From: Methanomicrobiales archaeon
GTDB lineage: Archaea > Halobacteriota > Methanomicrobia > Methanomicrobiales > Methanospirillaceae
Length of the DNA stretch: 57,006 nucleotides
NCBI GenBank assembly: GCA_025358115.1
Contig: JANYKQ010000092.1
Location: 1-57,006, forward strand
Reading direction: 5' to 3'
Positions within the stretch are counted from its first letter, which is position 1. Every line of letters starts with the position of its first letter. Under the pieces are notes generated by a model, which searched no databases, was not told the DNA's origin, and was given only the letters and a program-made list of their open reading frames with translations. Both the position numbers and the translations under genes were made by a program. Shown piece after piece: positions 18,475 to 27,562 of the stretch.

Positions 18475-18846
18475 TTACGCAACGAGTTCCTCGTCTGCTG
18501 CCTGCCACCGGGGCGAGACGATACAGAGGAAGACAAGATTATCCCTGCCGGTATTCCGGATCCACTGGCGGGCACGGGGCGGGATAAGGACGATCCGGCC
18601 CGGTGAGACGGGCGCTGTTTCTTTGTCGATGTACATCTCTCCTTGTCCTTCAAGAATATAGTAGAGTTCCGTGGATTTTCCCAGGATGTGGGGGAGCGTG
18701 GACTCGCCGGGCGGGACAATGGCATGGGCGATACTGCACCCCAGTCCCTCCGCTCCGGCAACCTTATCGGGATGCAGCAGTTCGCAGATGTGTGAGCGGT
18801 CTAAGACCAGTTCATGGGAGTAGTTGGCGATGTCGCGGATGATCAT
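18475..18846 (-). CDS. Cupin-domain protein
   Basis: 123 residues forming a single cupin barrel. The cupin-1 region PPGESTLPHILGKSTELYYILEGQGEMYI has one His and the Glu, so the usual HxH pair is reduced. The cupin-2 region is VSPGRIVLIPPRARQWIRN, again without the usual His. Metal binding may therefore be altered or absent. Such small cupins act as isomerases, epimerases or sugar-binding proteins. GGAG precedes the ATG at good spacing. It sits between two paralogous small membrane-protein genes on the same strand, with a gap of 60-75 bases on each side. Confidence 0.78.
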   Translation of the reverse strand: MIIRDIANYSHELVLDRSHICELLHPDKVAGAEGLGCSIAHAIVPPGESTLPHILGKSTELYYILEGQGEMYIDKETAPVSPGRIVLIPPRARQWIRNTGRDNLVFLCIVSPRWQAADEELVA

Positions 18847-18906
18847 GGCGGGCTCCGGTAATGTTTCATCTAACTCTACTCTGATACCCGGACAGAGAAA
18901 AAAGTA

Positions 18907-19260
18907 TTATGCATCCATCGGTTCCGGATGCTCGATTAACAGGAATGAGAAGATGGTAGTGCCACCGGCAATAAGGAAGAGAAATGCACTCACCCAGATC
19001 ATGGCTCTCTGCTCCATCAGGAACGATGCCCAGAGTATTGCCACCATGACGATGAGATAAAAGAAGATCCATGTCCGGTGTGCTGTGCAGTGGATAAACG
19101 AGAACAGGGATATAAAAACCGCAAGGATTGCAAGAAGCACGCTCATCTCCGGCATATCCCCACGGGTCATGAGGAAGGATGCCCATAGCAGACCGGCGAG
19201 CAGGATCAGGAAGAAGAAGATCCAGGTCCGTTTTTCAGGAAGTGCACAGGTGATTTCCAT
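18907..19260 (-). CDS. Small membrane protein with internal duplication (paralogue)
   Basis: 117 residues with four transmembrane helices in two repeated halves (RTWIFFFLILLAGLLWASFL and RTWIFFYLIVMVAILWASFL are nearly the same). It is clearly homologous to the protein at 18027-18398, so an ancestral two-helix hairpin was duplicated within the gene and the gene itself was duplicated around the cupin gene. AGGA precedes the ATG by 5 bases. Function unknown. Confidence 0.72.
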   Translation of the reverse strand: MEITCALPEKRTWIFFFLILLAGLLWASFLMTRGDMPEMSVLLAILAVFISLFSFIHCTAHRTWIFFYLIVMVAILWASFLMEQRAMIWVSAFLFLIAGGTTIFSFLLIEHPEPMDA

Positions 19261-19441
19261 AGAGTCCTAATCATTGCATCACTCATATAAAATGAACCAT
19301 CAGGGTCAGCCATATGCTTGGCATAATTATACAAAACCCTGGTAAATGGGTACGGTAGCTGTACATTTTTTTCAACTGAGGGATAATCGCTTGCACACCT
19401 TTATCCTTTCAAAAAAAGACCACTACTTACGTGAGATTACC

Positions 19442-20110
19442 ATGAAGATCATTGGCATCAATGCGAGTCCGAAAGGAGAGAAGAGCCAGACCCGGCGGCT
19501 GGTTATGGCTGTCCTTGAGGGGGCACGGCAGACCGGGGCGGATGTAACGTTTGTGGACATCTGTGGCCTTGAGATCAAGTACTGCACGGCATGCTGTGCC
19601 TGCTATGCAACAGGTGAGTGCATTCATGATGACGATTTCCCGGCGCTGCTTCAGAAGATGAACGATGCTGACGGTATCGTGCTCGGCTCACCGAATTACA
19701 TCAACCAGGTGACCGGCCAGATGAAAACGATGCTCGACCGGATGGCGGATGTGATCCACTGCCAGTCCTTTACCGGGAAGTACGGGTGTGCAGTCTGCAC
19801 CGCAGGAGGATCCCACGTGGAGGAGGTTGCTGATTACATGAACTTTACGCTCGGCAACTTCGGCATGACCACGGTGGGGAAAGTCGGAGTCCTTGTTGGA
19901 GCAGATCCGAACGCTATTGTCGGCGCCGAGAAACAGGCAAAGGAGCTGGGAAGGAAGCTGGCCGATGCGATCAGGAATAAGTGGGTTGACCCGGCCCAGG
20001 AGAAGAACCTGCATGAGCGCAGGGAATATTTCAAGCGGCTGGTATCGTTCAACAAGGATCACTGGACAAACGAGTACGATTACTGGAAGGGGTTGGGGGA
20101 ACTGAAATAA
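19442..20110 (+). CDS. Iron-sulfur flavoprotein (ISF family)
   Basis: 222 residues. The N-terminus MKIIGINASPKGEKSQTRR is the FMN phosphate-binding loop of flavodoxin-like NAD(P)H:FMN oxidoreductases. The ISF cluster motif follows at Cys48-x2-Cys51-x2-Cys54-x5-Cys60, binding a [4Fe-4S]. GSPNYINQVTGQMKTMLDR is the second flavin loop. Methanogen ISFs transfer electrons from ferredoxin and are linked to O2 and peroxide protection. The start at 19442 is chosen because the flavin loop begins there and GTGAG lies upstream; a 32-codon extension is AT-rich and unlikely. Monocistronic, with T-rich sequence after the stop. Confidence 0.88.
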   Translation: MKIIGINASPKGEKSQTRRLVMAVLEGARQTGADVTFVDICGLEIKYCTACCACYATGECIHDDDFPALLQKMNDADGIVLGSPNYINQVTGQMKTMLDRMADVIHCQSFTGKYGCAVCTAGGSHVEEVADYMNFTLGNFGMTTVGKVGVLVGADPNAIVGAEKQAKELGRKLADAIRNKWVDPAQEKNLHERREYFKRLVSFNKDHWTNEYDYWKGLGELK

Positions 20111-20198
20111 ATCTTTTTTCAACACTAAAAACAGGCATGATTTACCGTGCTTTTTCTCAACTCGTCATAGGAAACGGCTCGTTTTTCCAAAAAAAAGC

Positions 20199-20633
20199 TC
20201 ATAGTTCCCCGATATCCTCGTTCCAGAGCCGGGGATTCTGTGCAATGAACTCCTGCATCATGGTAACACACTCGTCAAGGTCCAGGTCGATCACTTCGAT
20301 ATCGTGCTCTTCCATAAACGCCCGTGCCCCGGCAAAATTCCGCGATTCGCCTGCAACCACTTTCCTGATCCCGAACTGGACTGCGGCCCCGGCACAGAGA
20401 TAACAGGGCATGAGGGTGGAGTAGAGCACCACATCCCGGTATGTCCCAATCCGCCCGGCATTACGGAGGCAGTCGATCTCGGCGTGGATGATCGGATCTT
20501 CATCCTGCACCCGCCGGTTATGCCCCCGTCCGAGAATAACACTGTTCCGGACGAGCACGGATCCGATGGGAATACCCCCCTCGTCTTTCCCTTTCGCTGC
20601 TTCTTCAATAGCTTCCTGCATGAACCGATCCAT
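20199..20633 (-). CDS. Cytosine deaminase (FCY1-like zinc deaminase)
   Basis: 144 residues, single deaminase domain. Zinc ligands and the catalytic Glu are visible as HAEID (His50, Glu52) and PCYLC (Cys77, Cys80). Flanking segments GGIPIGSVLV, GRGHNRR and the ending WNEDIGE are strikingly like yeast cytosine deaminase, so deamination of cytosine to uracil is more likely than tRNA or dCMP deamination. Length also fits FCY1 (~158). The ATG at 20631-20633 has GGAGGGAT at good spacing; an upstream extension would run into the next gene. The membrane-protein gene upstream on the same strand ends 49 bases before this start codon. Confidence 0.85.
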   Translation of the reverse strand: MDRFMQEAIEEAAKGKDEGGIPIGSVLVRNSVILGRGHNRRVQDEDPIIHAEIDCLRNAGRIGTYRDVVLYSTLMPCYLCAGAAVQFGIRKVVAGESRNFAGARAFMEEHDIEVIDLDLDECVTMMQEFIAQNPRLWNEDIGEL

Positions 20634-20682
20634 GTCTGATCCCTCCTTGTTAAGATGTATATTGTTTTTACTGATCCCGCTG

Positions 20683-21120
20683 TTACCAGACTTCAGGCAC
20701 CCCGTCAACCAGTGGCGCGAAAAAGACATACACGGCAAGGAGCAGCCCGGCAACAATGGCATTGTAAAACGGCAGCGATGTAACGGTTATGACCCCAAGA
20801 GCAGACACCCAGATGAGAAACCCGATTGCAGAGATGCCCAGCTGTACCGCGTCGGTAACCTTCTCCGCTTTCCAGAGGTACAGCACAGTACCTGAAACAC
20901 CGAGAATCAGGAACCAGCGTGCTGCAACGGGATACCAGGAATCAGTGCCATAGAGGTAAAAGGTGATCCCGTATATTGCGATGAACAGGGCGATCGTCTC
21001 TACCGGGACATATTTGATCAACCGCTCACGATAGGTGTCATTGGGTCTGGTCAGGTTGGCGTCACCCTTTGCCATCGATAATATTGCATCCCGGTTCCGC
21101 CGGGTCACTACAAGCCGCAT
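20683..21120 (-). CDS. Four-helix membrane protein, unknown
   Basis: 145 residues. A basic cytoplasmic N-terminus (~40 residues, RERLIKYVPVE just before the membrane) precedes four predicted transmembrane helices: VETIALFIAIYGITFYLY, AARWFLILGVSGTVLYLW, AVQLGISAIGFLIWVSAL and FYNAIVAGLLLAVYVFF. A shorter start at codon 16 (MAKGDANL) is also possible. The pattern resembles conserved hypothetical membrane proteins of archaea with no known function. It lies just upstream of the cytosine deaminase gene and may be co-transcribed with it. Confidence 0.68.
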   Translation of the reverse strand: MRLVVTRRNRDAILSMAKGDANLTRPNDTYRERLIKYVPVETIALFIAIYGITFYLYGTDSWYPVAARWFLILGVSGTVLYLWKAEKVTDAVQLGISAIGFLIWVSALGVITVTSLPFYNAIVAGLLLAVYVFFAPLVDGVPEVW

Positions 21121-21276
21121 GGTCTCTTTTGTCTCCTTTTTCTTAACGAGCAGGTTCTGGAGGGCTTATCATATCAAGCCATCGCAGCGGGCATGATTTT
21201 AACTATCTTTCAGGCAGCATTCCATTTAAAAAACTGTTACCCCGCAGGGCTAAAAAAAAGATGAATGGCTGGTATC

Positions 21277-22467
21277 TTATTGGGCGGTTCGTTTCTTGAT
21301 CATCTCGAGTGCTTCGAACGCTTCCCGGCGCACGGCAACATTATCGTCCGAGAGAAGACCGGTGATATGATCGACAGCCTTCTGGTCGCCAATCTCTCCA
21401 AGGAGAAGCACTGCACGCCTCCGGACATCGCTCTGGTCGTCTTTCAGGACCATGATGAGGGGAGTGGTTGCCGGCTGGCCGAGCATCCAGAGGGCCTCCA
21501 TGGCACCGGTTCTCATCCGGATGTCGCCCTCGCGGAAGACCTGCATGAGGGGTGCAATTGCCGGTACGCCGAGTGCGGCCAAGGATTTCACCACTTCGAT
21601 CCGGACCGGCCGGTCGGGATCATCAAGGGCTCCGATGATCGGGGGGATCGCCCGGGTATTGCCGATCTGGCCAAGTACTTCTACTGCGCCCCTGCGGATG
21701 CCGAAATTCTGGTCCCCGAGTGCTTTGATCAGGGGTTCTACTGAGGGTTCCCCGATAGTGACAAGGGCGAGTGCCGCTCTCCGCTGGACATCATCATTGG
21801 GATCAACGAGGGCCCGTATGAGAGGTTCAATGGCTGGTTCACCCAGTGAGCAGAGTGTCGCCATTGCAGCCATGCGGACATGCTCCCGGGCATCGTTGAG
21901 GCTCTCGATCAGGGGTGCGACTGCACGGGGGTCCCCGATCCGGCCGAGTGCAACCGCACTCTCGTGCCGGACCCAGGGGTCTGCATCTTTTAATGACTCT
22001 GTAAGATGAGCCACAGCCCGTCCCTCTCCCATGATGCCCAATGCCTGCACAGCCCCGCGGCGGATGAGCGGGTGAGTGTGCTTTACTGCCTGGACCAGGG
22101 GGCCGACAGAGGGTTCCCCGACAAGCTGGAGAGCCCTGATGGTCTCCTGGCGCACATCGTCAGAAGACTCATCCAGTGCACCTATGAGAGGTGCGACGGC
22201 TGGCAATCCGATCTTGCCGAGCGTATCTGCAGATCCCCTCCTGATGATCCAGTACTCATCTTTCAGGCCGCGGATGAGCGGCTCAATAAAAGGTTCACCC
22301 AGATCCCCGACGGATCGCACAGCGTTCCAGCGGGTATCAAGATCCCCCTCGGTAAGAGCCCTGAGGAAATTATCGTAGCGCTCCTTTTGTGCAAGGCGGC
22401 GCGCCTGCTCTTCCTCCTCGCCCTTTCCTGACTTGAACATGTTGAGGAATTTCTTTATAATACTCAT
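21277..22467 (-). CDS. HEAT-repeat (EZ-HEAT/PBS lyase-like) protein
   Basis: 396 residues. After a charged N-terminal segment (~45 residues) there are about eleven ~31-residue helical repeats with the pattern AV-PLI-AL-D-(x)n-VR-AA-ALG-IG-P. This is the EZ-HEAT form, a right-handed superhelix that usually serves as a protein-binding scaffold. Similar proteins accompany phycobilin lyases, but in methanogens their partners are unknown. GGAGAT precedes the ATG. It is related to the pair at 44554-46079, so this genome carries several EZ-HEAT genes. Confidence 0.85.
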   Translation of the reverse strand: MSIIKKFLNMFKSGKGEEEEQARRLAQKERYDNFLRALTEGDLDTRWNAVRSVGDLGEPFIEPLIRGLKDEYWIIRRGSADTLGKIGLPAVAPLIGALDESSDDVRQETIRALQLVGEPSVGPLVQAVKHTHPLIRRGAVQALGIMGEGRAVAHLTESLKDADPWVRHESAVALGRIGDPRAVAPLIESLNDAREHVRMAAMATLCSLGEPAIEPLIRALVDPNDDVQRRAALALVTIGEPSVEPLIKALGDQNFGIRRGAVEVLGQIGNTRAIPPIIGALDDPDRPVRIEVVKSLAALGVPAIAPLMQVFREGDIRMRTGAMEALWMLGQPATTPLIMVLKDDQSDVRRRAVLLLGEIGDQKAVDHITGLLSDDNVAVRREAFEALEMIKKRTAQ

Positions 22468-22712
22468 TTGCAGATCTCCGAACGAATATTAGTATAAAAT
22501 CCCTCAAATAGGTATCGGAACCACAATCGGCGAAAATTGCGCTTCAGATGTCTTTTTTTTAAAAGAAAATGCTGGTTGGGATGCCGTTTAGATACATCCT
22601 GTAACCCTGGGAGAGGGATTGTGATACCCCTGTTCCGCGGTTACCGGAGATCGAATTGCACAGGAAAATGCCCGGGAAAAAACAGGAGTGTGTTGCGTTA
22701 AAAAAATAACAA

Positions 22713-23636
22713 TCAGGATGCAAACCCAATCGTAAACTGGGTGCTGCTGGATGCAGTTTTCGGGACATCATACACGTACATGGTGTAGACTCCCGTTGGC
22801 ATGGTTGCATCGAGGGTAATGGTAAATTTCCATGATTTATCTGCCGTAACAGAGACGGGACCGAATTCCTTCCCGTTGGAAAACAGCCCGGGCCCGTATA
22901 ATCCCAATACCACATTCTGGGCGCCGGTTGTGCACTGGCCCGAAAACGTTATGGAATCTCCGGAACCTGCTGCAAAGCTGCTCGGTGAAATGGAGACGAG
23001 TCCCCCTCCAATCACGGTAAATTCCGCCCGGTCCTGCGTTGTCTTCCACGGGTCGGATACGATCATGGTGTAGGAACCCGCCTGGACCGCCGAACCCGGA
23101 TTCCAGGTATAACTCCAGGTGCCGAGCCCGTTAACGTTTTGCTGGACCAAGGCTACCCCGTTGGCATATTTTCCCGGCCCGTATAAGGTCATTAAAACAG
23201 TATTTGTCCCGGACGCTCTCCCGGAAAAAAGATTCGAATCCCCGATTACCATCATCTTTTTTCCGGCCTGGACCGATACGACTGCCTGTTGTGGGGCAGA
23301 TGTTATTGTCTGCGTGATTTCCTGGGACTGCTGGGCTGCCAGGGGGGTCAATGCTGCATAATAGTTTGATGACCCCGAAGCCACTGTAATATTCGCGGAC
23401 CAGCTCTTATATCCGGCATGACGGTATTCAAGCGTATGAGCTCCCGTCATCACATCCGTAATCGTAACCGGGGTAGTTCCCCGGTACTGGTTGTCGAGAT
23501 AGACCTCGGCGCCGGAAGGTGATGATGTAAGACTGATGGTATTTTTTTGTGAAACGGGCTCTGAAACACACCCGGATAGGAATATAAAAACGACCACGAT
23601 GATTATACCTGTCTTCCAGCTTGTTATTCTCGTCAT
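22713..23636 (-). CDS. PEGA-domain surface lipoprotein
   Basis: 307 residues from the ATG at 23634-23636; GTG at 23645 is an alternative. The lipoprotein signal ends at lipobox FLSGC. A PEGA domain follows (about 35-100: SSPSGAEVYLDNQYRGTTPVTITDV, GAHTLEYRHAGYKSW), then two similar beta-sandwich domains (about 120-215 and 218-305). The halves share the pattern VLMTLYGPGKYANG versus VVLGLYGPGLFSNG, and SYTMIVSDPWKTTQ versus VYTMYVYDVPKTAS, so they arose by duplication. PEGA domains are found in S-layer-associated proteins. The likely role is at the cell surface. Terminator-like T tract at 22553-22560. Confidence 0.82.
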   Translation of the reverse strand: MTRITSWKTGIIIVVVFIFLSGCVSEPVSQKNTISLTSSPSGAEVYLDNQYRGTTPVTITDVMTGAHTLEYRHAGYKSWSANITVASGSSNYYAALTPLAAQQSQEITQTITSAPQQAVVSVQAGKKMMVIGDSNLFSGRASGTNTVLMTLYGPGKYANGVALVQQNVNGLGTWSYTWNPGSAVQAGSYTMIVSDPWKTTQDRAEFTVIGGGLVSISPSSFAAGSGDSITFSGQCTTGAQNVVLGLYGPGLFSNGKEFGPVSVTADKSWKFTITLDATMPTGVYTMYVYDVPKTASSSTQFTIGFAS

Positions 23637-23745
23637 GCCTCTCACGATAACCGTTATTCCGCAGCGTTAAATAGGTTTGCCACACCGGAGTGCTGCAATG
23701 GTGAGGACAGGGAGGAGATGATTTGGTGGGGGTACCCCGGGGCCG

Positions 23746-24648
23746 TCAACCCTTTTTTATAAGATCGGTGATCTCGCGTGCCAGTGCCACGCTCTTCTCC
23801 TCATCGGTCATCAGGGTGTCGAGCCGGACAGCCTTATTCACTTCGACCGGGTCACGGATGTCCTGCACGAAGAGATCGACTAGTCCTTCATAGCAGTGTA
23901 ACGTTCCAGGAGAACCAGGTTCGAATCCTGAGGCCTTCATGAGAGCACCCGCCGGGCCGCTGATGGGTTCAGTTCCAATGAACGGGCTCACCGCGATGAC
24001 GAATTTATCCTTAAGGGCATTTTTCATCCCGTCACAGGAAAGGATCGGCAGGATGCTGGTGATGGGATTGGAAGGACCGATGACTATGGCATCGCTCGCT
24101 TCGATTGCCGCCAGCCCCTCATCGGTTGCAACCGGGGGCTCACTAAAACTCCGTACTATCTTCTGGATCTCGATCTTTCCCCTGGCCCGGATCCAGTACT
24201 CCTGGAAATGGATGAGCCCGATATCGGTCTGGATCTGGGTTGTTACTTCCGTGTCGGTCATGGGAAGCACATTTTCCCGGATCCCGAAGCGGTCGCAGAG
24301 AATTTTTGTCACATTGGTCAGGCGCATCCCGTTTCGCATCATCTCACCCCGGGCTACATGGACCGCCCGGTCCCGGTCGCCGATCGCAATGAACTCGTCG
24401 ATTCCCATCCGGGTGATCTCATCATGGGTAGTGAACGTATCGTTCCTGACCCCCCACCAGGTGTCGGTGTTGAGGATACCCGCGAACAGGTACATGACCG
24501 TGTCAACATCCGGTGATATGTGGTTTCCGGAGATCCAGATGTCTTCTGCCGTGTTGACAATAACCGAGATCTCGTGACGATCCATTACTTTCTGCATGCC
24601 CCGCAGGAGTTTCGGGGTACCGGTTCCGCCCGAAAGAAACGTAATCAT
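23746..24648 (-). CDS. cofD: 2-Phospho-L-lactate transferase CofD (F420 biosynthesis)
   Basis: 300 residues. CofD joins the lactyl-phosphate group of lactyl-2-diphospho-5'-guanosine to FO, making F420-0, the core of the methanogen hydride carrier. Diagnostic segments are the opening [42 protein letters not shown], the central IGDRD, and [14 protein letters not shown]. Length is typical for the family (~300-310). It is divergent from the HD-domain gene with only ~39 bases between start codons, so the two promoters must overlap. Confidence 0.95.
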   Translation of the reverse strand: MITFLSGGTGTPKLLRGMQKVMDRHEISVIVNTAEDIWISGNHISPDVDTVMYLFAGILNTDTWWGVRNDTFTTHDEITRMGIDEFIAIGDRDRAVHVARGEMMRNGMRLTNVTKILCDRFGIRENVLPMTDTEVTTQIQTDIGLIHFQEYWIRARGKIEIQKIVRSFSEPPVATDEGLAAIEASDAIVIGPSNPITSILPILSCDGMKNALKDKFVIAVSPFIGTEPISGPAGALMKASGFEPGSPGTLHCYEGLVDLFVQDIRDPVEVNKAVRLDTLMTDEEKSVALAREITDLIKKG

Positions 24649-24687
24649 TACTCAATACTTTTATGCGATGTATATGAAGATTGTTTA

Positions 24688-25893
24688 GTGAACCTCAAAA
24701 TCATCAAGGATCCGGTCCATGGCTATGTGGAAGTCGAGGAGTTTGCCCTTGCTCTGCTCGATTCCCCGCCCCTCCAGCGTCTCCGCTATGTCAAGCAGCT
24801 GGGATTTTCTTTCCTCGTGTACCCCGGTGCGAACCATACGCGGTTCGAGCACTCGCTGGGTACCATGTTTCTTGCCGATGTTGCCTGCCGGCGGTTCGCA
24901 TTATCCGATCCCGAGCGTACGCTGGTGGTTGCTGCCGCGCTCCTTCACGATATCGGCCACGGTCCGTTCTCCCACGCAAGTGAGCCCCTGATGGAGGAGT
25001 TCCTGCACCGCACCCACGATGATATTGAACTGATCGTTGAGGAACAGGTGGGGGATCAGCTCCGGGCCTCGGATATTGATCCAGACGAACTCTGCGCCAT
25101 CGTGAAAGGAAAACACCCATTGTCCGGTATTATTCACGGCGATCTCGATGTGGACCGGATGGATTACCTGCTCCGGGATGCGTACTACACCGGCGCCCCG
25201 TATGGCACCGTGGATGCCCAGCGTCTCATCCGGCACCTGATCCAGACCCCGGAGGGGACCGTGCTCGATGAGAACGGGGTGAATGCAGCCGAATCCCTGC
25301 TCATAGCCCGCACGCTGATGCGCCCTTCCGTGTATTACCATCATGTGAGCAGGATTGGCGAGACCATGTTCCAGCTCGCGGTTCTTGAACACTTCCGGGA
25401 CGAACCGGTTGCGGAAGCACAAAAAATGCTGAGAATGGATGATTCAGCGTGCATGCACGTATTACAGACCTCAAAAAATCCCGTTGCCCGGGCACTTGCA
25501 GCACGGCTGTACGAGCGCCGGCTCTACAAACGGGCACTCTCGGTCGGAAGCGATCAGGTCAATATCGCAGGATTCCTCGATGGTGTTCCGATTGAAAAAT
25601 GCCGGGATTTTGCTATCCGGATCGCAGAGCAGGCCCGTCTCCAGCCCCACGAAGTGCTGGTAGATATCCCTTCGGTTCCCAGTGAGATGTCGCTTGGAGT
25701 CCGGGTGAAGAACCGCCATACCATCGTGGATTTCGAAGAGTTCTCGCCCCGCGTGCGGACACTCAATGCAACCCGGCGCCAGCAGTGGCGCCTTGGGGTG
25801 TACACCATCCCCGGCCAGCAGGAGCGTGTTGCCGATGCTGCCTGCGAGGTCCTGCATATTAAAAAACCGACCCGGCAGGATACCCTGTTTTAA
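24688..25893 (+). CDS. HD-superfamily phosphohydrolase (SAMHD1/dGTPase-like)
   Basis: 401 residues from GTG at 24688. The start is chosen because the family's opening KIIKDPVHGYVEV lies right there; the frame continues upstream only through the cofD promoter. The HD metal motif is complete: HTRFEHSLGT (His55), LLHDIGHGPFSH (His87, Asp88) and the later Asp in HGDLDVDRMDYLLRDAYYTG. The YxxT/YYTGAPYG region is also typical of SAMHD1-related enzymes. These hydrolyse (d)NTPs or related phosphoesters. A TATA-like segment, TTATGCGATGTATATG, lies just before the start, suggesting a nearly leaderless transcript. It ends ahead of a separate lipoprotein gene. Confidence 0.88.
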   Translation: MNLKIIKDPVHGYVEVEEFALALLDSPPLQRLRYVKQLGFSFLVYPGANHTRFEHSLGTMFLADVACRRFALSDPERTLVVAAALLHDIGHGPFSHASEPLMEEFLHRTHDDIELIVEEQVGDQLRASDIDPDELCAIVKGKHPLSGIIHGDLDVDRMDYLLRDAYYTGAPYGTVDAQRLIRHLIQTPEGTVLDENGVNAAESLLIARTLMRPSVYYHHVSRIGETMFQLAVLEHFRDEPVAEAQKMLRMDDSACMHVLQTSKNPVARALAARLYERRLYKRALSVGSDQVNIAGFLDGVPIEKCRDFAIRIAEQARLQPHEVLVDIPSVPSEMSLGVRVKNRHTIVDFEEFSPRVRTLNATRRQQWRLGVYTIPGQQERVADAACEVLHIKKPTRQDTLF

Positions 25894-25974
25894 AAAAACC
25901 GGGGAAATAGATGGTGTGTCCCCGGTGAGACAAAAATAACAATAATATATCCTGGTCTCCAACCATTCTCCATA

Positions 25975-26457
25975 ATGAAGCAGAGTCTTTTCATTTTCCT
26001 TGCCCTCCTCCTGGCGGGTATCATGGTTGCCGGGTGCACCCAGCCGAATCCTGCAGCACCTGTTGCAGTCCCAACCCCCACTGCGGGAGTGGCAAATACG
26101 GCGGCAGTAACCCCGGCGCAACAGACCTCGTTCTCCCTTGGTGATCACTTCCTGGATAAAAAGTATTCATGGCAGGATGGAAACGAGGTATATACCGAGC
26201 AGTTTGTTGTTGAAAAGAATCAGCCCTGGGGGATAAAATACGATATTACCCCCCTGAACGACGATCCTAAAAAATGCTGGTATGAAATTACCATCACCAA
26301 TATAGATACCACGCACCGTGAGTCGTTTGGCTTTGGCCGTACCTATAGCAATGAAAAGGTCCAGATGTATCCCGTGTATGGCTCCGGCCCCTATAAACTT
26401 GAGCTGAAAGGAAATTATGTCAAGGTTGATATGATTGCCGCCAAACGGATTCCATAA
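25975..26457 (+). CDS. Small lipoprotein, unknown
   Basis: 160 residues. A lipoprotein signal (LLLAGIMVAGC, Cys21) is followed by a Pro/Ala/Thr linker to ~50 and then a single ~105-residue beta-rich domain (SLGDHFLDKKYSWQDG to the end). The spacing of strands and the segment PKKCWYEITITNIDT suggest an immunoglobulin-like or DUF4352-like fold, but this is a guess. It is followed after 18 bases by a small membrane protein gene with a good ribosome binding site, so the two are probably one transcript. Confidence 0.75.
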   Translation: MKQSLFIFLALLLAGIMVAGCTQPNPAAPVAVPTPTAGVANTAAVTPAQQTSFSLGDHFLDKKYSWQDGNEVYTEQFVVEKNQPWGIKYDITPLNDDPKKCWYEITITNIDTTHRESFGFGRTYSNEKVQMYPVYGSGPYKLELKGNYVKVDMIAAKRIP

Positions 26458-26475
26458 AATACGAGGTGAACCGAA

Positions 26476-26922
26476 ATGAACGAAGACTGGATTGTGATCG
26501 TCTGCGGGGTTGTGGCAATAGTTCTCATCCTTGCCATCATCTTCTATAAACTCCGGACGGCGGAACGCCGGACCATTGAGAATACCCACAAACTTAAGGC
26601 CTATACGGACCTGCTCAATGCCATTACCGAGCTGAATCTCGCCGGCGGTGATCCCTATAAGATGGACATTGCAAAAAAGAGCCTTGCACTGACCCTCAAC
26701 CGGCTCAACCTTGTCGGGAGTACCGGGGTGCTGAAGAGCACCAACGACCTGCTGGATTTCTTAAACGAGTACAAGGACAAGGAGTACGATACGTTAAGGC
26801 TCCACAATATCCTCAATACGCTCGTTATCGAAGCGCGCCGTGACTTAAACCCGTCCCATGCCCGCAAGGTCGAGGATGCACAGGTCAGGTACCGCTTCTT
26901 TGCCCCGCCAAAAAACCAGTAA
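26476..26922 (+). CDS. Single-pass membrane protein, unknown
   Basis: 148 residues. An N-terminal transmembrane helix (about 5-25, IVIVCGVVAIVLILAIIFY) is followed by a ~120-residue cytoplasmic, helical, charged domain with coiled-coil character (KLRTAERRTIENTHKLKAYTDLLNAI). GAGGTG precedes the ATG. It may work with the lipoprotein just upstream. No catalytic motif. Confidence 0.72.
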   Translation: MNEDWIVIVCGVVAIVLILAIIFYKLRTAERRTIENTHKLKAYTDLLNAITELNLAGGDPYKMDIAKKSLALTLNRLNLVGSTGVLKSTNDLLDFLNEYKDKEYDTLRLHNILNTLVIEARRDLNPSHARKVEDAQVRYRFFAPPKNQ

Positions 26923-27004
26923 TTTTTTACCCGGCCGGACCGATCCCGGCATAAACTCTTTTTGCCTTCACTTCGACATTGCTATCACAGGAGTGGGCAG
27001 GATC

Positions 27005-27562
27005 ATGAAGAAAAAAGAGTATGTTGTCGGAGTGACGGGGGCAAGCGGGGCATGTTATGCCCGCCGCCTGCTTGAGGTGCTGTGCCGGGATGCAAATGTG
27101 CATCTCATTGTTTCGGATATTGGGCAGCAGATCGCCACCCACGAGGGTGTCTCTTTTGAAGGGTTCCATGCAACGGTCCACCCCATCGACAAGATGGGGG
27201 CATCGATCGCCAGCGGCTCCCACAAGATCGATGGGATGGTTGTAATCCCGTGCAGTGCCAAGACGCTCTCGGCAATCTCAACCGGGTATGCCGACAACCT
27301 GATCACCCGGACGGCGGATGTCTGCTTAAAAGAGGGCCGGAAGTGTATTCTCGTCACCCGCGAGACCCCTCTCTCAAAGATACACCTCAAAAATATGCTC
27401 GCTGCCGAGGATGCCGGGGCACTGATCATGCCCGCCTGCCCTGCCTTCTACCATCATCCAAAGACGATCGACGATCTGGTGGACATGGTCGTTGCCCGGG
27501 TACTCGATCATCTTGAAGTGGAACATACGCTTACCCGGCGCTGGAGTGGTTACGATGCGTGA
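27005..27562 (+). CDS. ubiX: UbiX-type flavin prenyltransferase
   Basis: 185 residues. It makes prenylated FMN by joining dimethylallyl phosphate to FMN, the cofactor of UbiD decarboxylases. The FMN-binding start VVGVTGASGACYARRLLEVL and the later SGSHKIDGMVVIPCSAKTLSAI and MPACPAFYHHPKTIDDLVD are diagnostic. ATG at 27005 follows GGAGTGGGCAGGATC. The next gene, ubiD, starts 8 bases before this stop, so enzyme and cofactor supplier are translationally coupled. In archaea this trio supports the archaeal mevalonate route, where UbiX also consumes an isoprenoid product. Confidence 0.92.
   Translation: MKKKEYVVGVTGASGACYARRLLEVLCRDANVHLIVSDIGQQIATHEGVSFEGFHATVHPIDKMGASIASGSHKIDGMVVIPCSAKTLSAISTGYADNLITRTADVCLKEGRKCILVTRETPLSKIHLKNMLAAEDAGALIMPACPAFYHHPKTIDDLVDMVVARVLDHLEVEHTLTRRWSGYDA

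Noticed and set aside
24520-24687. N-terminal extension of the HD-domain protein
   Set aside because: It would cross the cofD start and promoter. The family's conserved start is at the GTG 24688.
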